From Devosia equisanguinis (GTDB lineage: Bacteria; Pseudomonadota; Alphaproteobacteria; Rhizobiales; Devosiaceae): a DNA stretch of 64,000 nt. Shown in pieces: positions 26,756 through 34,896 of the stretch. The notes beneath the pieces were generated by a model. The model had not been told where the DNA came from. It did not search any database and worked only from the letters and a program-made list of their open reading frames with translations. The stretch is from the NCBI RefSeq assembly GCF_900631955.1, contig NZ_UZWD01000038.1:186001-250000 (forward strand). Reading direction: 5' to 3'. Numbering within the stretch: the stretch's first letter is position 1; each line of letters begins with the position of its first letter. Made by a program: the position numbers and the translations under genes.

Positions 26756-28114
26756 CTAGACCAGCGCCACGATGTCCTTGCGACGCCAGACGAAATAATA
26801 CCAAGCCGCCTGCATCAGCATCATGCCGGTAAAGCTGGCTGCATAGGCAACCCAGATGCCGGAGAGGCCCAAGTCGGTCTGGCTCAGCCAGATGGCGCCG
26901 GGCAGCTCGATGATGAGGATCGCCGCCAGCGCAATGGCCATGGGTGCGTAGACCATGCCGCTGGCGCGCATCATGCCCGAAAACACCACACCCCAGCCAA
27001 AGGGGAGAATGGCCCAGAGCACGATGTGCAGCAAATGCTGAGTAAGATCGATCACCTCAGGGTCGGTGATGAACAGTGCAACCAGGCGTTCGCTGAACAG
27101 ATAGGCCAAGGCAATCAGCGCGCCGGTGATGATCAGGTTCATCATCAAGGCCGTGCGGGTGATGGCGCCCAGCTGTTCCTGCCGCCGCGCCCCAATCGCC
27201 TGGGCGCCGAAGATCGAGGTGGCGATGCCGATCGACATGGCTGGGAACTGCACATAGTTCAGCACCTGGTTGAGAGCGCCATAGGCAGCTGTCGCATTGG
27301 AACCGAAGCGATTGACCAGCCCGACCACCACGATGCCGGCCACAGACGCCACAACCATCTGCAGCCCAGCAGGAACCCCTAGCCTTAGGATAAGACCTAG
27401 CAGCTTGAAGTCCGGCTTCAAGGCACGAAGCATGGTCGCATCTGGAGCCAGCGGCATCTTGCGGGCACGCATGTAGAAGAACAGAAACACCAAGACGATG
27501 ACGAAGCCGGCGATGAAGCCCCAGGCAGCCGAGTTGACGCCCAGTGCCGGCAAGCCCCACCAGCCCTCGATCAACGCCGGCGTCAGGATGATGCCAACGA
27601 CCATGGAGAGCAGAAGCGAGAACAGCGGCGTGATGGTGTCGCCAACCCCGCGCAGCACCGAAGTGACCACGAGGAAGACGAAGAAACCCGGCATGCCGAG
27701 GAACATGATGCGTCCGTAGTCGATGGCGGTCTGCCGAATATTTTCCGGCGCGCCGAGCACGCTCATGATCTGCTCGATAAAAACCGAGCCGATGATCGCG
27801 ACGACCAGGCCCATTACTACGGCGGCGGTAATGGTTGTGCCTGTCACCTGCTTGACGCGGTCGACATTGCGCGCGCCCCAGGCCTGCCCGATCAGGATGG
27901 TCGAGCCGGCGGAGAGGCCGATGATGAAGCTGATGAGAAAGAACAGGATCGGGAAGAAGGTGGCAAGCGCCGCCAGCGCATCCACTCCGATCATCTGGCC
28001 GATAAAGATAGAATTGATCGTCCCCGACAACGCCTGAAGAATATTCGAGGCCATAAGCGGGACGAGGAAGACGGCAAACCGCTGCCACAGCGGTCGAGTC
28101 GAATGGGGGTTCAT
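26756..28114 (-). CDS. MATE family efflux transporter
   Basis: A 452-residue transporter with about 12 membrane helices and two MatE repeats. It begins PLWQRFAVFLVPLMASNILQ, and SIFIGQMIGVDALAALATFFP and GIATSIFGAQAIGARRQEQ mark the repeat starts. MATE proteins export cationic drugs or metabolites by H+ or Na+ antiport; the substrate cannot be told. Single gene, converging on the orphan gene's terminator. The 273-base upstream gap holds an imperfect palindrome (28171-28189). Confidence 0.94.
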   Translation of the reverse strand: MNPHSTRPLWQRFAVFLVPLMASNILQALSGTINSIFIGQMIGVDALAALATFFPILFFLISFIIGLSAGSTILIGQAWGARNVDRVKQVTGTTITAAVVMGLVVAIIGSVFIEQIMSVLGAPENIRQTAIDYGRIMFLGMPGFFVFLVVTSVLRGVGDTITPLFSLLLSMVVGIILTPALIEGWWGLPALGVNSAAWGFIAGFVIVLVFLFFYMRARKMPLAPDATMLRALKPDFKLLGLILRLGVPAGLQMVVASVAGIVVVGLVNRFGSNATAAYGALNQVLNYVQFPAMSIGIATSIFGAQAIGARRQEQLGAITRTALMMNLIITGALIALAYLFSERLVALFITDPEVIDLTQHLLHIVLWAILPFGWGVVFSGMMRASGMVYAPMAIALAAILIIELPGAIWLSQTDLGLSGIWVAYAASFTGMMLMQAAWYYFVWRRKDIVALV

Positions 28115-28170
28115 GTGAACACTCCGGGGAACGAAAACGCGCAGGTCAACTCGCTCGGCCCCGGGGGCGG

Positions 28171-28189
28171 CACAACTAGCGGACTAGTG
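28171..28189. promoter_or_regulatory. Imperfect inverted repeat upstream of the MATE gene
   Basis: CACAACTAG and CTAGTG arms around CGGA form an imperfect palindrome 57 bases upstream of the MATE start. It could be an operator for a MarR/TetR-type regulator; none is encoded nearby. Confidence 0.2.
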
Positions 28190-28255
28190 CGCCGGTGGGA
28201 CCGCTTTGCACCGAAGTAGACGGATGCTGGCTGGACGGGCGCTGGAGGCTCGGCA

Positions 28256-28375
28256 ATGACACGGCGGACTATCTACGCCCGGCTCAAGCCCTCGTCAATC
28301 GAGACGGGAGTGCCATCAGTGGCAGCGATGATCCCCATCAGCAATAATCATGGCATTCTGCTGCCGGCTCCGTGA
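28256..28375 (+). CDS. Doubtful 39-codon reading frame
   Basis: ATG 28256 stands 8 bases after GGAGG, and the frame runs 39 codons to TGA at 28373 (start MTRRTIYARLKPSSIETG, end LLPAP). It lies in the gene-free gap between the MATE gene and azlC. No similarity is recognised, and the composition gives no sign of selection; listed only because of the good ribosome binding site. Confidence 0.15.
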   Translation: MTRRTIYARLKPSSIETGVPSVAAMIPISNNHGILLPAP

Positions 28376-28387
28376 TATGCGAGCCTG

Positions 28388-29116
28388 ATGAGTGCGCAAA
28401 ATCCAAACCCGTCCCTCGTCCTAGACCAGTTTCTGGCCGGAGCACGCGCATGCGTGCCGGTGGCCATTTCGGTCGCTGCCTATGGTCTGGTCTGGGGCGT
28501 GTTGGCGCGCGGGGCGGGGTTGAGCGCGCTTGAAGTCATGATGATGAGCGGCTTTGTGTTTGCGGGGTCGGCGCAATTCGTTGCACTCGACCTCTGGACC
28601 AGTACCCCGGCGACCCTGCCCATCGGCCCGCTCGTGCTGGCGGCACTGATTGTCAATCTCCGCTACCTGCTTCTGACAGCTACGCTGCGACCGCTGTTTC
28701 CCCAGGACAAACTCGGGAGCGGGGCGCTCAGCATGTATCTGGTGACGGACGAGAACTGGGCCATGACCGTCGCCGCAATGGCGCGCGGCCAGGGTAGCGT
28801 GGCGTTTCTGATGGGCGGAGGCGCGCTCGCCTGGATTTCCTGGATGTCGACAAATCTCACCGGCTATTTCCTGGGCTCGGCCATTGATGACCCCTCGCGC
28901 TGGGGGCTCGACTTTGCCTTCACGGCTACATTCCTCGCCCTGCTGCTGGGGATGTGGAAAGGCCGGGGCGATCTTCTGCCATGGTTTGTGGCCGCCCTGG
29001 CCGCCATTGTCACCCAGCATTGGCTGCAGGGGAGTTGGCACATTCTTGTGGGTGGTATCGTCGGCAGCCTGGCGGGTGCAATCATGGAGGTGCGCAAACA
29101 TGCACACCAGTCCTGA
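28388..29116 (+). CDS. azlC: AzlC family branched-chain amino acid exporter subunit
   Basis: A 242-residue membrane protein of the AzlC family, the large subunit of two-part branched-chain amino acid exporters (BrnFE/AzlCD). The signature VAISVAAYGLVWGVLARGAGLSALEVMMMSGFVFAGSAQF is complete, and about seven helices follow, with NLRYLLLTATLRP. azlD starts inside its 3' end, so the subunits are co-translated. The export direction and substrates are inferred from the family. Confidence 0.93.
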   Translation: MSAQNPNPSLVLDQFLAGARACVPVAISVAAYGLVWGVLARGAGLSALEVMMMSGFVFAGSAQFVALDLWTSTPATLPIGPLVLAALIVNLRYLLLTATLRPLFPQDKLGSGALSMYLVTDENWAMTVAAMARGQGSVAFLMGGGALAWISWMSTNLTGYFLGSAIDDPSRWGLDFAFTATFLALLLGMWKGRGDLLPWFVAALAAIVTQHWLQGSWHILVGGIVGSLAGAIMEVRKHAHQS

Positions 29117-29408
29117 AGCGGTCCTCGCAATTCTCGGCATGGCGCTTATGACCATTGCCATCAAGGCGAGCGGCCTTTTGCTGGCTGATCGCCTGCCGCG
29201 CACCGGCTTTGCTGCAGCTTGGCTTCGTCACATCCCGGGAGCAGTGCTCGCTGCCCTTGTCGCGCCGGCCCTCGTCTCTGGATCAATCGCCGAAGTCATC
29301 GCTGCTGCCGCAACAACTGTCGTGTTCCTCGTCACGCGAAATCTCTTCGCGGCAATGGCCAGCGGCGTACTGACAATCTTTCTCATGCGCCTCTGGCTGG
29401 GCGCGTAA
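29100..29408 (+). CDS. azlD: AzlD family transporter subunit
   Basis: The 102-residue small partner of AzlC, with four hydrophobic helices: LAILGMALMTIAIKASG, PRTGFAAAWLRHIPGAVLAALVAP, then a TTVVFLVTRNLF segment. ATG 29100 follows GGAGG at 9 bases and overlaps azlC by 17 bases. Confidence 0.9.
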   Translation: MHTSPEAVLAILGMALMTIAIKASGLLLADRLPRTGFAAAWLRHIPGAVLAALVAPALVSGSIAEVIAAAATTVVFLVTRNLFAAMASGVLTIFLMRLWLGA

Positions 29409-29784
29409 GATAGGCGTTTTTGTGAGAGTAGCGCTTGAGCTCCGTCAGCATCGCAATGTAAGCCCGGGCCAATTATCCGAAGAATGCGCTGACGAGACCT
29501 ATCGAGACTGCAAAACGATGGCGGCGATCAAAGACCAAAGTGTAATTTTCTCAGGATCCACAAGCCATTGCCTATGCGTCAGCGCTGCCGACTTCATTCG
29601 GGGCAAACGCCGCACCCGTTCAAGCGATGGATGGGCGTCGAGGCGTTTGGTCTTCCTCCGGCGTAAAACTGACCATACGCGTCGCGTCACTCGTCGCCTC
29701 AAACGCGTGGTCTATGGACGAAGCCAGTTCAGGGCGACAATCGGTCACGACGACACCTCGAGGGTGAAGTACGATATCGGCAGC
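29409..29784. other. Gene-free stretch between azlD and the DUF3817 gene
   Basis: No supported reading frame or RNA gene is present. The open plus-strand frame that runs through it is only the upstream extension of the DUF3817 gene. One hairpin is visible: CAAACGCC (29604-29611) with GGCGTTTG (29642-29649), loop 30 bases. It may be decayed sequence or an unusually long leader. Confidence 0.5.
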
Positions 29785-30078
29785 ATGTTTAAAGCTTTCC
29801 GATACGTCGCCATTCTTGAAGGCGTGACCACCCTGGCGCTATTTTTCGTAGCCATGCCAGCAAAGTACTTCTTCGATTTCCCAGATCTGGTGCCTCCAGT
29901 CGGCACCATCCATGGATGGGCTTTTCTGGCCTATCTGTTGATGATGATCGTTGCCCTATGGGGAAAAAGCTTCACAGTTCTGGAATGGGCCAGAACCACA
30001 ATCGCATCGTTTTTCCCGTTCGGGACGTTTCTGAACGACTCGTTCCTGAAGCGCAAAGAGGCTGAGCTATCGCAGTAA
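29785..30078 (+). CDS. DUF3817 family membrane protein
   Basis: A 97-residue protein with three hydrophobic helices. FRYVAILEGVTTLALFFVAMPAKYFFDFPDLVPPVGTIHGWAFLAYLL is typical of DUF3817, a small family of unknown function found as single proteins or fused to transporters. The ATG was placed at MFKAFRYVAILEG because upstream codons lack family similarity; no strong ribosome binding site is seen. Confidence 0.82.
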   Translation: MFKAFRYVAILEGVTTLALFFVAMPAKYFFDFPDLVPPVGTIHGWAFLAYLLMMIVALWGKSFTVLEWARTTIASFFPFGTFLNDSFLKRKEAELSQ

Positions 30079-30318
30079 GTTGCCGCCGGCCGGTGAGGGG
30101 GGGCGCCCGCTTCGCTTACAGTCGGCCAGCGGGTCGAGGGCACGGATATAGTGTGATTGCCATCCGCTGCGCGTTACATTGATAGATCCGGCCTGAAGCC
30201 AAAACCTGTAGGCTACTCCAGTCCATGAAGTAACAAACGACACGTCGCGGAAATGGGGTGGGCACGTTCGCCCGCTAACCACCTAGAAACGTGAAATAAC
30301 TGCGCTCTTTGAAATCTT

Positions 30319-30402
30319 TGGTGCCCCCCGCCGGACTCGAACCGGCACGCCTCGCGGCGGAGGATTTTGAGTCCTCTGCGTCTACCATTCCGCCAGAGGG
30401 GC
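30319..30402 (-). tRNA. tRNA-Leu (anticodon CAA)
   Basis: Read on the minus strand, GCCCCTC and GGGGGGC form the 7-bp acceptor stem (one G-T pair), and the T arm is GCCGG-TTCGAGT-CCGGC. The anticodon arm AGGACTCAAAATCCT places CAA in the loop, decoding UUG. A long variable arm (CCGCCGCGAGGCG region) fits leucine. The 3' CCA is encoded (complement of TGG at 30319-30321). Length 84 with CCA. Confidence 0.95.
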
Positions 30403-30504
30403 AATCCAAAGCGGTGCCTGCGTAGCATCGCCGCTCGCGGCTCGCAAGCTGCAAAACTCGCGCATCCACCAGAGCGGTCGTCGCAACTGCCTCGGCAACA
30501 AGAA

Positions 30505-30527
30505 GGGCCGCTCCAGCGGAGCAGCCC
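30505..30527 (-). terminator. Possible terminator of the doxX gene
   Basis: On the minus strand GGGC-T-GCTCC, loop GCT, GGAGC-G-GCCC forms a GC-rich stem with one wobble pair, followed by the T-rich TTCTTGTT, 34 bases after the stop. Confidence 0.45.
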
Positions 30528-30560
30528 TCATTCACAGTGCGATCCTGGCGCAGGTGCTTA

Positions 30561-30938
30561 TCAACGCTTGTTGATGCTCCAGGCACCCGGGCCAGCAAAG
30601 ACCAGGTAAAGGAAGACGAAGCAGAACAGAATCGCGGCGTCGCCGCCATTATTGGCCGGGAACAGATTGCCGGGCGCGTGTACCATCCAATAAGCGACGG
30701 CCATGGTGCCCGAGGCAATGAACGCTGCCGGGCGGGTGAAGAAGCCCAGGGCAATGGCGATGCCGGTGATGATCTCGATCACGCCGGCAAACCAGAAAAT
30801 GCTACCCACTGGCGGCATGAAGTCGGTGGCGGGGAAGCCGAACAGCTTTTGCGTGCCGTGGAGGAAAAACAGGAGCGCGGCGACGATGCGCAGCACGGCA
30901 AGAGCCTGCGGCGCGTATGCGGAGAGACGATCGGTCAT
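30561..30938 (-). CDS. DoxX family membrane protein
   Basis: A 125-residue protein with four hydrophobic helices. LAVLRIVAALLFFLHGTQKLFGFP, then FWFAGVIEIITGIAIALGFFTRPAAFIASG, is the DoxX/SURF4-like pattern. Family members are linked to thiol or redox stress in some bacteria and to thiosulfate:quinone oxidoreductase in archaea; here the role is unknown. Single gene; upstream, GCAA-AA-TTGC (about 31003-31012) forms a short inverted repeat. Confidence 0.9.
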   Translation of the reverse strand: MTDRLSAYAPQALAVLRIVAALLFFLHGTQKLFGFPATDFMPPVGSIFWFAGVIEIITGIAIALGFFTRPAAFIASGTMAVAYWMVHAPGNLFPANNGGDAAILFCFVFLYLVFAGPGAWSINKR

Positions 30939-31176
30939 GGAAATGCTCTTTCATGCTGCGCCGGTACTAGCGCGGGGGGATTTGGTAGCGCATCCAATTA
31001 CATCGCAAAATTGCACCAATGTCAGACGCACTGTTCGCGAAAACACTATCAACTTGCCGTGTTGGGCGTTGGCGGCAAACCAGACCAGCATCGCGTGCGG
31101 GGGCAGTCACATTGCGTAACCGTCAAAGATTCTATATGACGCGCTATCTTTCAAATGACTGGACCATGCTGCGCAG

Positions 31177-32502
31177 ATGACTCAGGCGCCTAAAATCGGA
31201 CTCGTCAGCCTCGGCTGCCCCAAGGCGCTTGTGGATAGCGAGCGCATCATGACGACATTGCGGGCGCAAGGCTATTCGTTCAGCCGAGACTATGCGGGCG
31301 CAGACATCGTCCTGGTGAACACCTGCGGCTTCCTCGACTCGGCAAAGCAGGAAAGTCTCGAGGCCATTGGTGAAGCGCTGAATGAAAACGGCAAGGTGAT
31401 CGTTACCGGTTGCCTGGGCGTCGAGGAAAACCTCATCCGCGAGACCCACCCCTCGGTGCTCGCCATCACCGGCCCGCATCAATATGAAAGCGTGGTTTCG
31501 GCGGTGCATGACCATTTGCCGCCCGTGCCGAACAAGTTCGTTGACCTGGTGCCGGAGAGCGGGCTGAAGCTGACGCCGCGCCACTACGCCTATCTCAAGA
31601 TTTCCGAAGGCTGCAACAATCGCTGCTCCTTCTGCATTATTCCGCAGATCCGCGGCGACCTCGCCTCGCGTCCTGCCGCCGGCATCTTGTCCGAAGCCGA
31701 GGGCCTGATCCGCTCTGGCGTCAAGGAACTGCTGGTGATTAGCCAGGACACCAGTGCCTATGGCCTGGACATCAAATATGCCACCTCCAAGTATCGCGGT
31801 CGCGAGGTGAAGGCCAAGTTCTATGACCTCGCCAAGGAACTGGGCGAGCTCGGCGCCTGGGTGCGCCTGCACTATGTCTATCCCTATCCGCATGTCGATC
31901 CGGTGACGGAACTGATGGCAGAGGGCCTCGTCCTGCCCTATCTCGACATTCCCTTCCAGCACGCTTCGCCAAATGTGTTGAAGGCCATGCGCCGCCCGGC
32001 ACACCAGGAAAAGACGCTCAACCGCATTCTCGACTGGAAGCGCCAGGTGCCAGATCTCACCGTGCGCTCCAACTTTATCGTCGGCTTCCCTGGCGAGACC
32101 GAGGAAGATTTCGAAATGCTGCTCGATTTCATCGAGGAAGCCGAAATCGACCGGGCCGGATGCTTCAAGTATGAGCCGGTCACCGGCGCCACAGCCAACG
32201 AACTCGATGGTGTCGTGCCCGACGAGGTCAAGGAAGAGCGTTTTGCGCAGCTGATGGAAGTGGCGCAGAACGTGTCGTTCCATCAGTTGCAGAAGAAGGT
32301 CGGTCGGACCATCGACGTGATCGTTGACGACGTGCGCCCGGAAGAAAACCGCGCCATCGCTCGCTCCAAGTGGGACGCGCCGGAGATTGATGGTCAGGTC
32401 ATCATCGACAATGCGACCAATATCAAGATCGGCGACATCGTCTCGGTAAATGTCACTGACAACGACGAATACGACCTTTTCGCCGAACCTGCTGCCCAAT
32501 AA
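31177..32502 (+). CDS. rimO: Ribosomal protein S12 methylthiotransferase RimO
   Basis: A 441-residue radical-SAM enzyme that methylthiolates the Asp of S12 (D89 in E. coli). The N-terminal UPF0004 domain holds [22 protein letters not shown] and GCLGV cysteines for one cluster. The radical-SAM motif is CNNRCSFC, followed by [11 protein letters not shown]. The C-terminal TRAM domain ends DEYDLFAEP. Length and every motif match RimO rather than MiaB. A single gene, converging on the diguanylate cyclase. Confidence 0.97.
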   Translation: MTQAPKIGLVSLGCPKALVDSERIMTTLRAQGYSFSRDYAGADIVLVNTCGFLDSAKQESLEAIGEALNENGKVIVTGCLGVEENLIRETHPSVLAITGPHQYESVVSAVHDHLPPVPNKFVDLVPESGLKLTPRHYAYLKISEGCNNRCSFCIIPQIRGDLASRPAAGILSEAEGLIRSGVKELLVISQDTSAYGLDIKYATSKYRGREVKAKFYDLAKELGELGAWVRLHYVYPYPHVDPVTELMAEGLVLPYLDIPFQHASPNVLKAMRRPAHQEKTLNRILDWKRQVPDLTVRSNFIVGFPGETEEDFEMLLDFIEEAEIDRAGCFKYEPVTGATANELDGVVPDEVKEERFAQLMEVAQNVSFHQLQKKVGRTIDVIVDDVRPEENRAIARSKWDAPEIDGQVIIDNATNIKIGDIVSVNVTDNDEYDLFAEPAAQ

Positions 32503-32515
32503 ACGCCTCGGTGGC

Positions 32516-33283
32516 TCAGGCGAACTGAACCGCGCCGGAGCTCGAGCGTGCCTGCTTCTCACCATAGAGCCGACGGTCGGTGCGCTCGATTGCCTCCCGG
32601 AAGGTGGTTGGTGGTCGCAGCACCACCGACCCGCAAGTCGCGGAAACGGGCTGGCGGTCATTGCCGCTGCGGGTGGCGAAACCTTCAGTGGCGAGCCGAT
32701 TGATTTCAGCGAGTTGGGCGTCATTCAGCGTCGCGGTGCGGTTGGGCACGAAAGCGCAGAACTCGTCGCCGCCGATGCGCGCAATGAGACAATCAGCCCC
32801 CATCACAGTCTCTAGAGCTTTCCCCAGGGCAATGATGGCATCGTCGCCGGCAAGGTGGCCATATTGGTCATTTATGGCCTTTAGGCGATCGGCGTCCGCA
32901 AGCACGAAAAGCCCGCCGACACCGTGCGCCATGGTGAGATCGAACTGCTCGATGAAGCTGCGACGGTTCAGCAGCCCCGTCAGCGGATCGGTTGCCGCAC
33001 GGCGAGCCAGTTCGCTGCTCTTGCGCATCAGGTCACGATAGGCGTTCAGCGTTTCTTCCAGCTTCGAAAAGCCTACCAGGGCAATTGGAATGGCAATGGC
33101 GAACGGCAGGATCAAGCGGACGAGAACCGTCACAGTATCCGCTTCGATCCCAAGCACGGCGCGAACGCCGGTGGATAAAGAAATGGAAATCGCAGCTGCG
33201 ATCACCGACACCAACGCCGTCTTACGCAGAACATAACGGGATGGCCATTTCACTTGCATTACTCTCAGCCGACCGACACGCAT
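32516..33283 (-). CDS. Membrane-anchored diguanylate cyclase (GGDEF)
   Basis: A 255-residue protein with two N-terminal membrane helices (ALVSVIAAAISISLSTG and VLVRLILPFAIAIPIALVGF), a short coiled segment and a GGDEF domain (ATDPLTGLLNRRSF to the end). The active site is RIGGDEFCAF. The usual RxxD inhibitory site is absent (MGAD at that place), so product inhibition is not expected. No periplasmic sensor of any size lies between the helices. The start may be ATG 33283 or 33259; neither has a well-spaced ribosome binding site. Confidence 0.92.
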   Translation of the reverse strand: MRVGRLRVMQVKWPSRYVLRKTALVSVIAAAISISLSTGVRAVLGIEADTVTVLVRLILPFAIAIPIALVGFSKLEETLNAYRDLMRKSSELARRAATDPLTGLLNRRSFIEQFDLTMAHGVGGLFVLADADRLKAINDQYGHLAGDDAIIALGKALETVMGADCLIARIGGDEFCAFVPNRTATLNDAQLAEINRLATEGFATRSGNDRQPVSATCGSVVLRPPTTFREAIERTDRRLYGEKQARSSSGAVQFA

Positions 33284-33361
33284 CCCGCCTGTGGTCTCAG
33301 ACTCGCGTAAACAAAGTCAGAGCGAGCTATCTGCAATTGCTTCTATTTGGGGCGGGCGAAC

Positions 33362-34276
33362 CTAGCGCGCGAAAGCGTTGAAAGGGTTATCGTGGGTCAA
33401 TCGCGTGATTACTGCCTCATCCACGCCCGCGGCCCGCAGCGCGGGCAGGAACGAGGCCACGAGATGTGTGTAGGGCATGGGCGTTCCGCCGCCCGGCTGC
33501 GCGGGGTCGTACCAGCCGCGGTCATGGCTGAGCAGCAGCCTCTCACCCTGCCCGGCCTCGAGCGCTCGACGCACCAGAGCGACAATGTCGTCGTCGGGTG
33601 CGCGACCGATATGGTCGAATTCAAGCCAGGCACCGCGGGCAAAGAGCTCTTCGTGCAGGCCAAAATCCTTCTCCTCCTGGGTGTGGATGGAGATGAAACG
33701 GCTCGCCGATCCGCCTTCGGCTTCGATGATGTCGAGCTGGTCCAGCACGACTCGGCCTTTGATCGTGTGGGACCCGATTATGGCGCCGGTCTGTGCCGAG
33801 GCGCGGGCGGCAGCGCGCAGGATCCGGGTTTCGATCGGCGTGATACCATCGTCTCCAGCGCTCACTTTGATCCAGGCGGCCACAACGCCGGTGTCTCCGA
33901 CGCCATCGACCAATTCTCTGACCATCCAGCGCTCGAGGTCGGCGTCGCTGGCGTCACGGACCCAGTCGGGAATCCATGGCTCGCGATAATTGCCTGTCGG
34001 CACCACGATAGGCAGGCCGGTGGCTTTTGACACCGCAAGATCGATATCGACCCGCAGGCCGACGCCGCCGGTGGAGCACTCAACCAGGGCCGTCACGCCC
34101 TGCGCCTTGATCGCCTCGATTTCTGGCGCCATCAGCCGCACCACATCCTCGGCATCCCCGGTGGCGTAGCCCGGCTGGTCAGGGGTGCGCAAATCGACAA
34201 ACACATGCTCGTGGGGAAGAATCAGTCCCAATTGCTCACGATCAAAGCGACCCAGTGTGGTTATCAACTGCGGCAT
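33362..34276 (-). CDS. Phosphotriesterase family metal-dependent hydrolase
   Basis: A 304-residue amidohydrolase-fold protein. HEHVFVD (residues 22-28) gives the first metal His pair, AAWIKVSAG the bridging Lys, and SHTIKG, SIHTQE and LSHDRGWYDP the remaining ligands, in the order of the phosphotriesterase/lactonase family. Natural substrates are probably lactones or esters; organophosphate activity would be incidental. ATG 34276 stands six bases after AGGGAG. A GGDEF gene follows on the same strand and a small stress-protein gene diverges. Confidence 0.92.
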   Translation of the reverse strand: MPQLITTLGRFDREQLGLILPHEHVFVDLRTPDQPGYATGDAEDVVRLMAPEIEAIKAQGVTALVECSTGGVGLRVDIDLAVSKATGLPIVVPTGNYREPWIPDWVRDASDADLERWMVRELVDGVGDTGVVAAWIKVSAGDDGITPIETRILRAAARASAQTGAIIGSHTIKGRVVLDQLDIIEAEGGSASRFISIHTQEEKDFGLHEELFARGAWLEFDHIGRAPDDDIVALVRRALEAGQGERLLLSHDRGWYDPAQPGGGTPMPYTHLVASFLPALRAAGVDEAVITRLTHDNPFNAFAR

Positions 34277-34435
34277 CACCATCTCCCTCTTTTTTAGCCA
34301 CAGCCACTGCTCATTTCCCGCGTGTAAAGATGCGATCGACATCGCAAGATTTTGGGAGACTGCCGTGGGCCTTGCCTTTCGCAACCAGTGTGCCACGCTC
34401 GCGTTGTCGAAGGACTCAATGCGAGGAGAAGGCAA

Positions 34436-34687
34436 ATGGGTTTTGACGGAGTGGGTTGGATCGCGGCCATCATCATCGGCGGCGTCGCCGGGTGGCTGGC
34501 AAGCATGTTTATGAACGCTGGTGGCGGTATCCTGAAGAATGTGCTGCTCGGTATTGTCGGCGCAATTATCGCCAGCCTGGTGTTCGGCCTTCTGGGGATC
34601 TCTTTCGGTGGCTGGCTTGGCTACCTCATCGCCGGATTCATCGGCGCCTGCATTATCATCTTCATAGGTCGCGCTGTGTCGCGATAA
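34436..34687 (+). CDS. GlsB/YeaQ/YmgE family membrane protein
   Basis: An 83-residue Gly-rich protein with three hydrophobic helices: WIAAIIIGGVAGWLAS, NVLLGIVGAIIASLVFGLLG and GYLIAGFIGACIIIFIGRAV. It belongs to the family once called transglycosylase-associated; members are often induced by envelope or acid stress. GAGGAGAAGGCAA gives a strong ribosome binding site. Confidence 0.92.
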   Translation: MGFDGVGWIAAIIIGGVAGWLASMFMNAGGGILKNVLLGIVGAIIASLVFGLLGISFGGWLGYLIAGFIGACIIIFIGRAVSR

Positions 34688-34693
34688 CAGGTT

Positions 34694-34726
34694 TGGCCGG
34701 ACGCCTATTGCGGTGTCCGGCCATTT
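34694..34726 (+). terminator. Terminator-like hairpin after the GlsB-type gene
   Basis: TGGCCGGACGCC, loop TATTGC and GGTGTCCGGCCA form a 12-bp stem with one wobble pair, six bases after the stop; the tail is only ATTTCCC, so termination may be partial. Confidence 0.6.
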
Positions 34727-34780
34727 CCCGACTGGAAGGAAATGGCGTGGTCCAAGCATGTGGCGCAACGTCTTTTCCCA

Positions 34781-34796
34781 AACCGCCATGGCGGTT
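34781..34796. promoter_or_regulatory. Perfect 16-bp palindrome upstream of sbp
   Basis: AACCGCCATGGCGGTT is perfectly self-complementary with no spacer, so an RNA hairpin is unlikely and a dimeric DNA-binding protein is the natural reading. It lies 101 bases upstream of the sulfate-binding protein start, where an activator of sulfur genes (for example a LysR-type) could sit, although CysB sites are not normally such palindromes. Confidence 0.45.
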
Positions 34797-34896
34797 AAAT
34801 TAGTCATCCCAAACGGTTTTTTGCCGCTTTACCCCCGCTTCGGACCACGGCAACAACGACGCTAATTCGACCCGAACGAGATGGATTTAGCGTCCG

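Noticed and set aside
34277-34807. N-terminal extension of the phosphotriesterase-family protein
   Set aside because: The family starts close to the HxH motif, ATG 34276 has a good ribosome binding site, and the extension overlaps the divergent GlsB-type gene.
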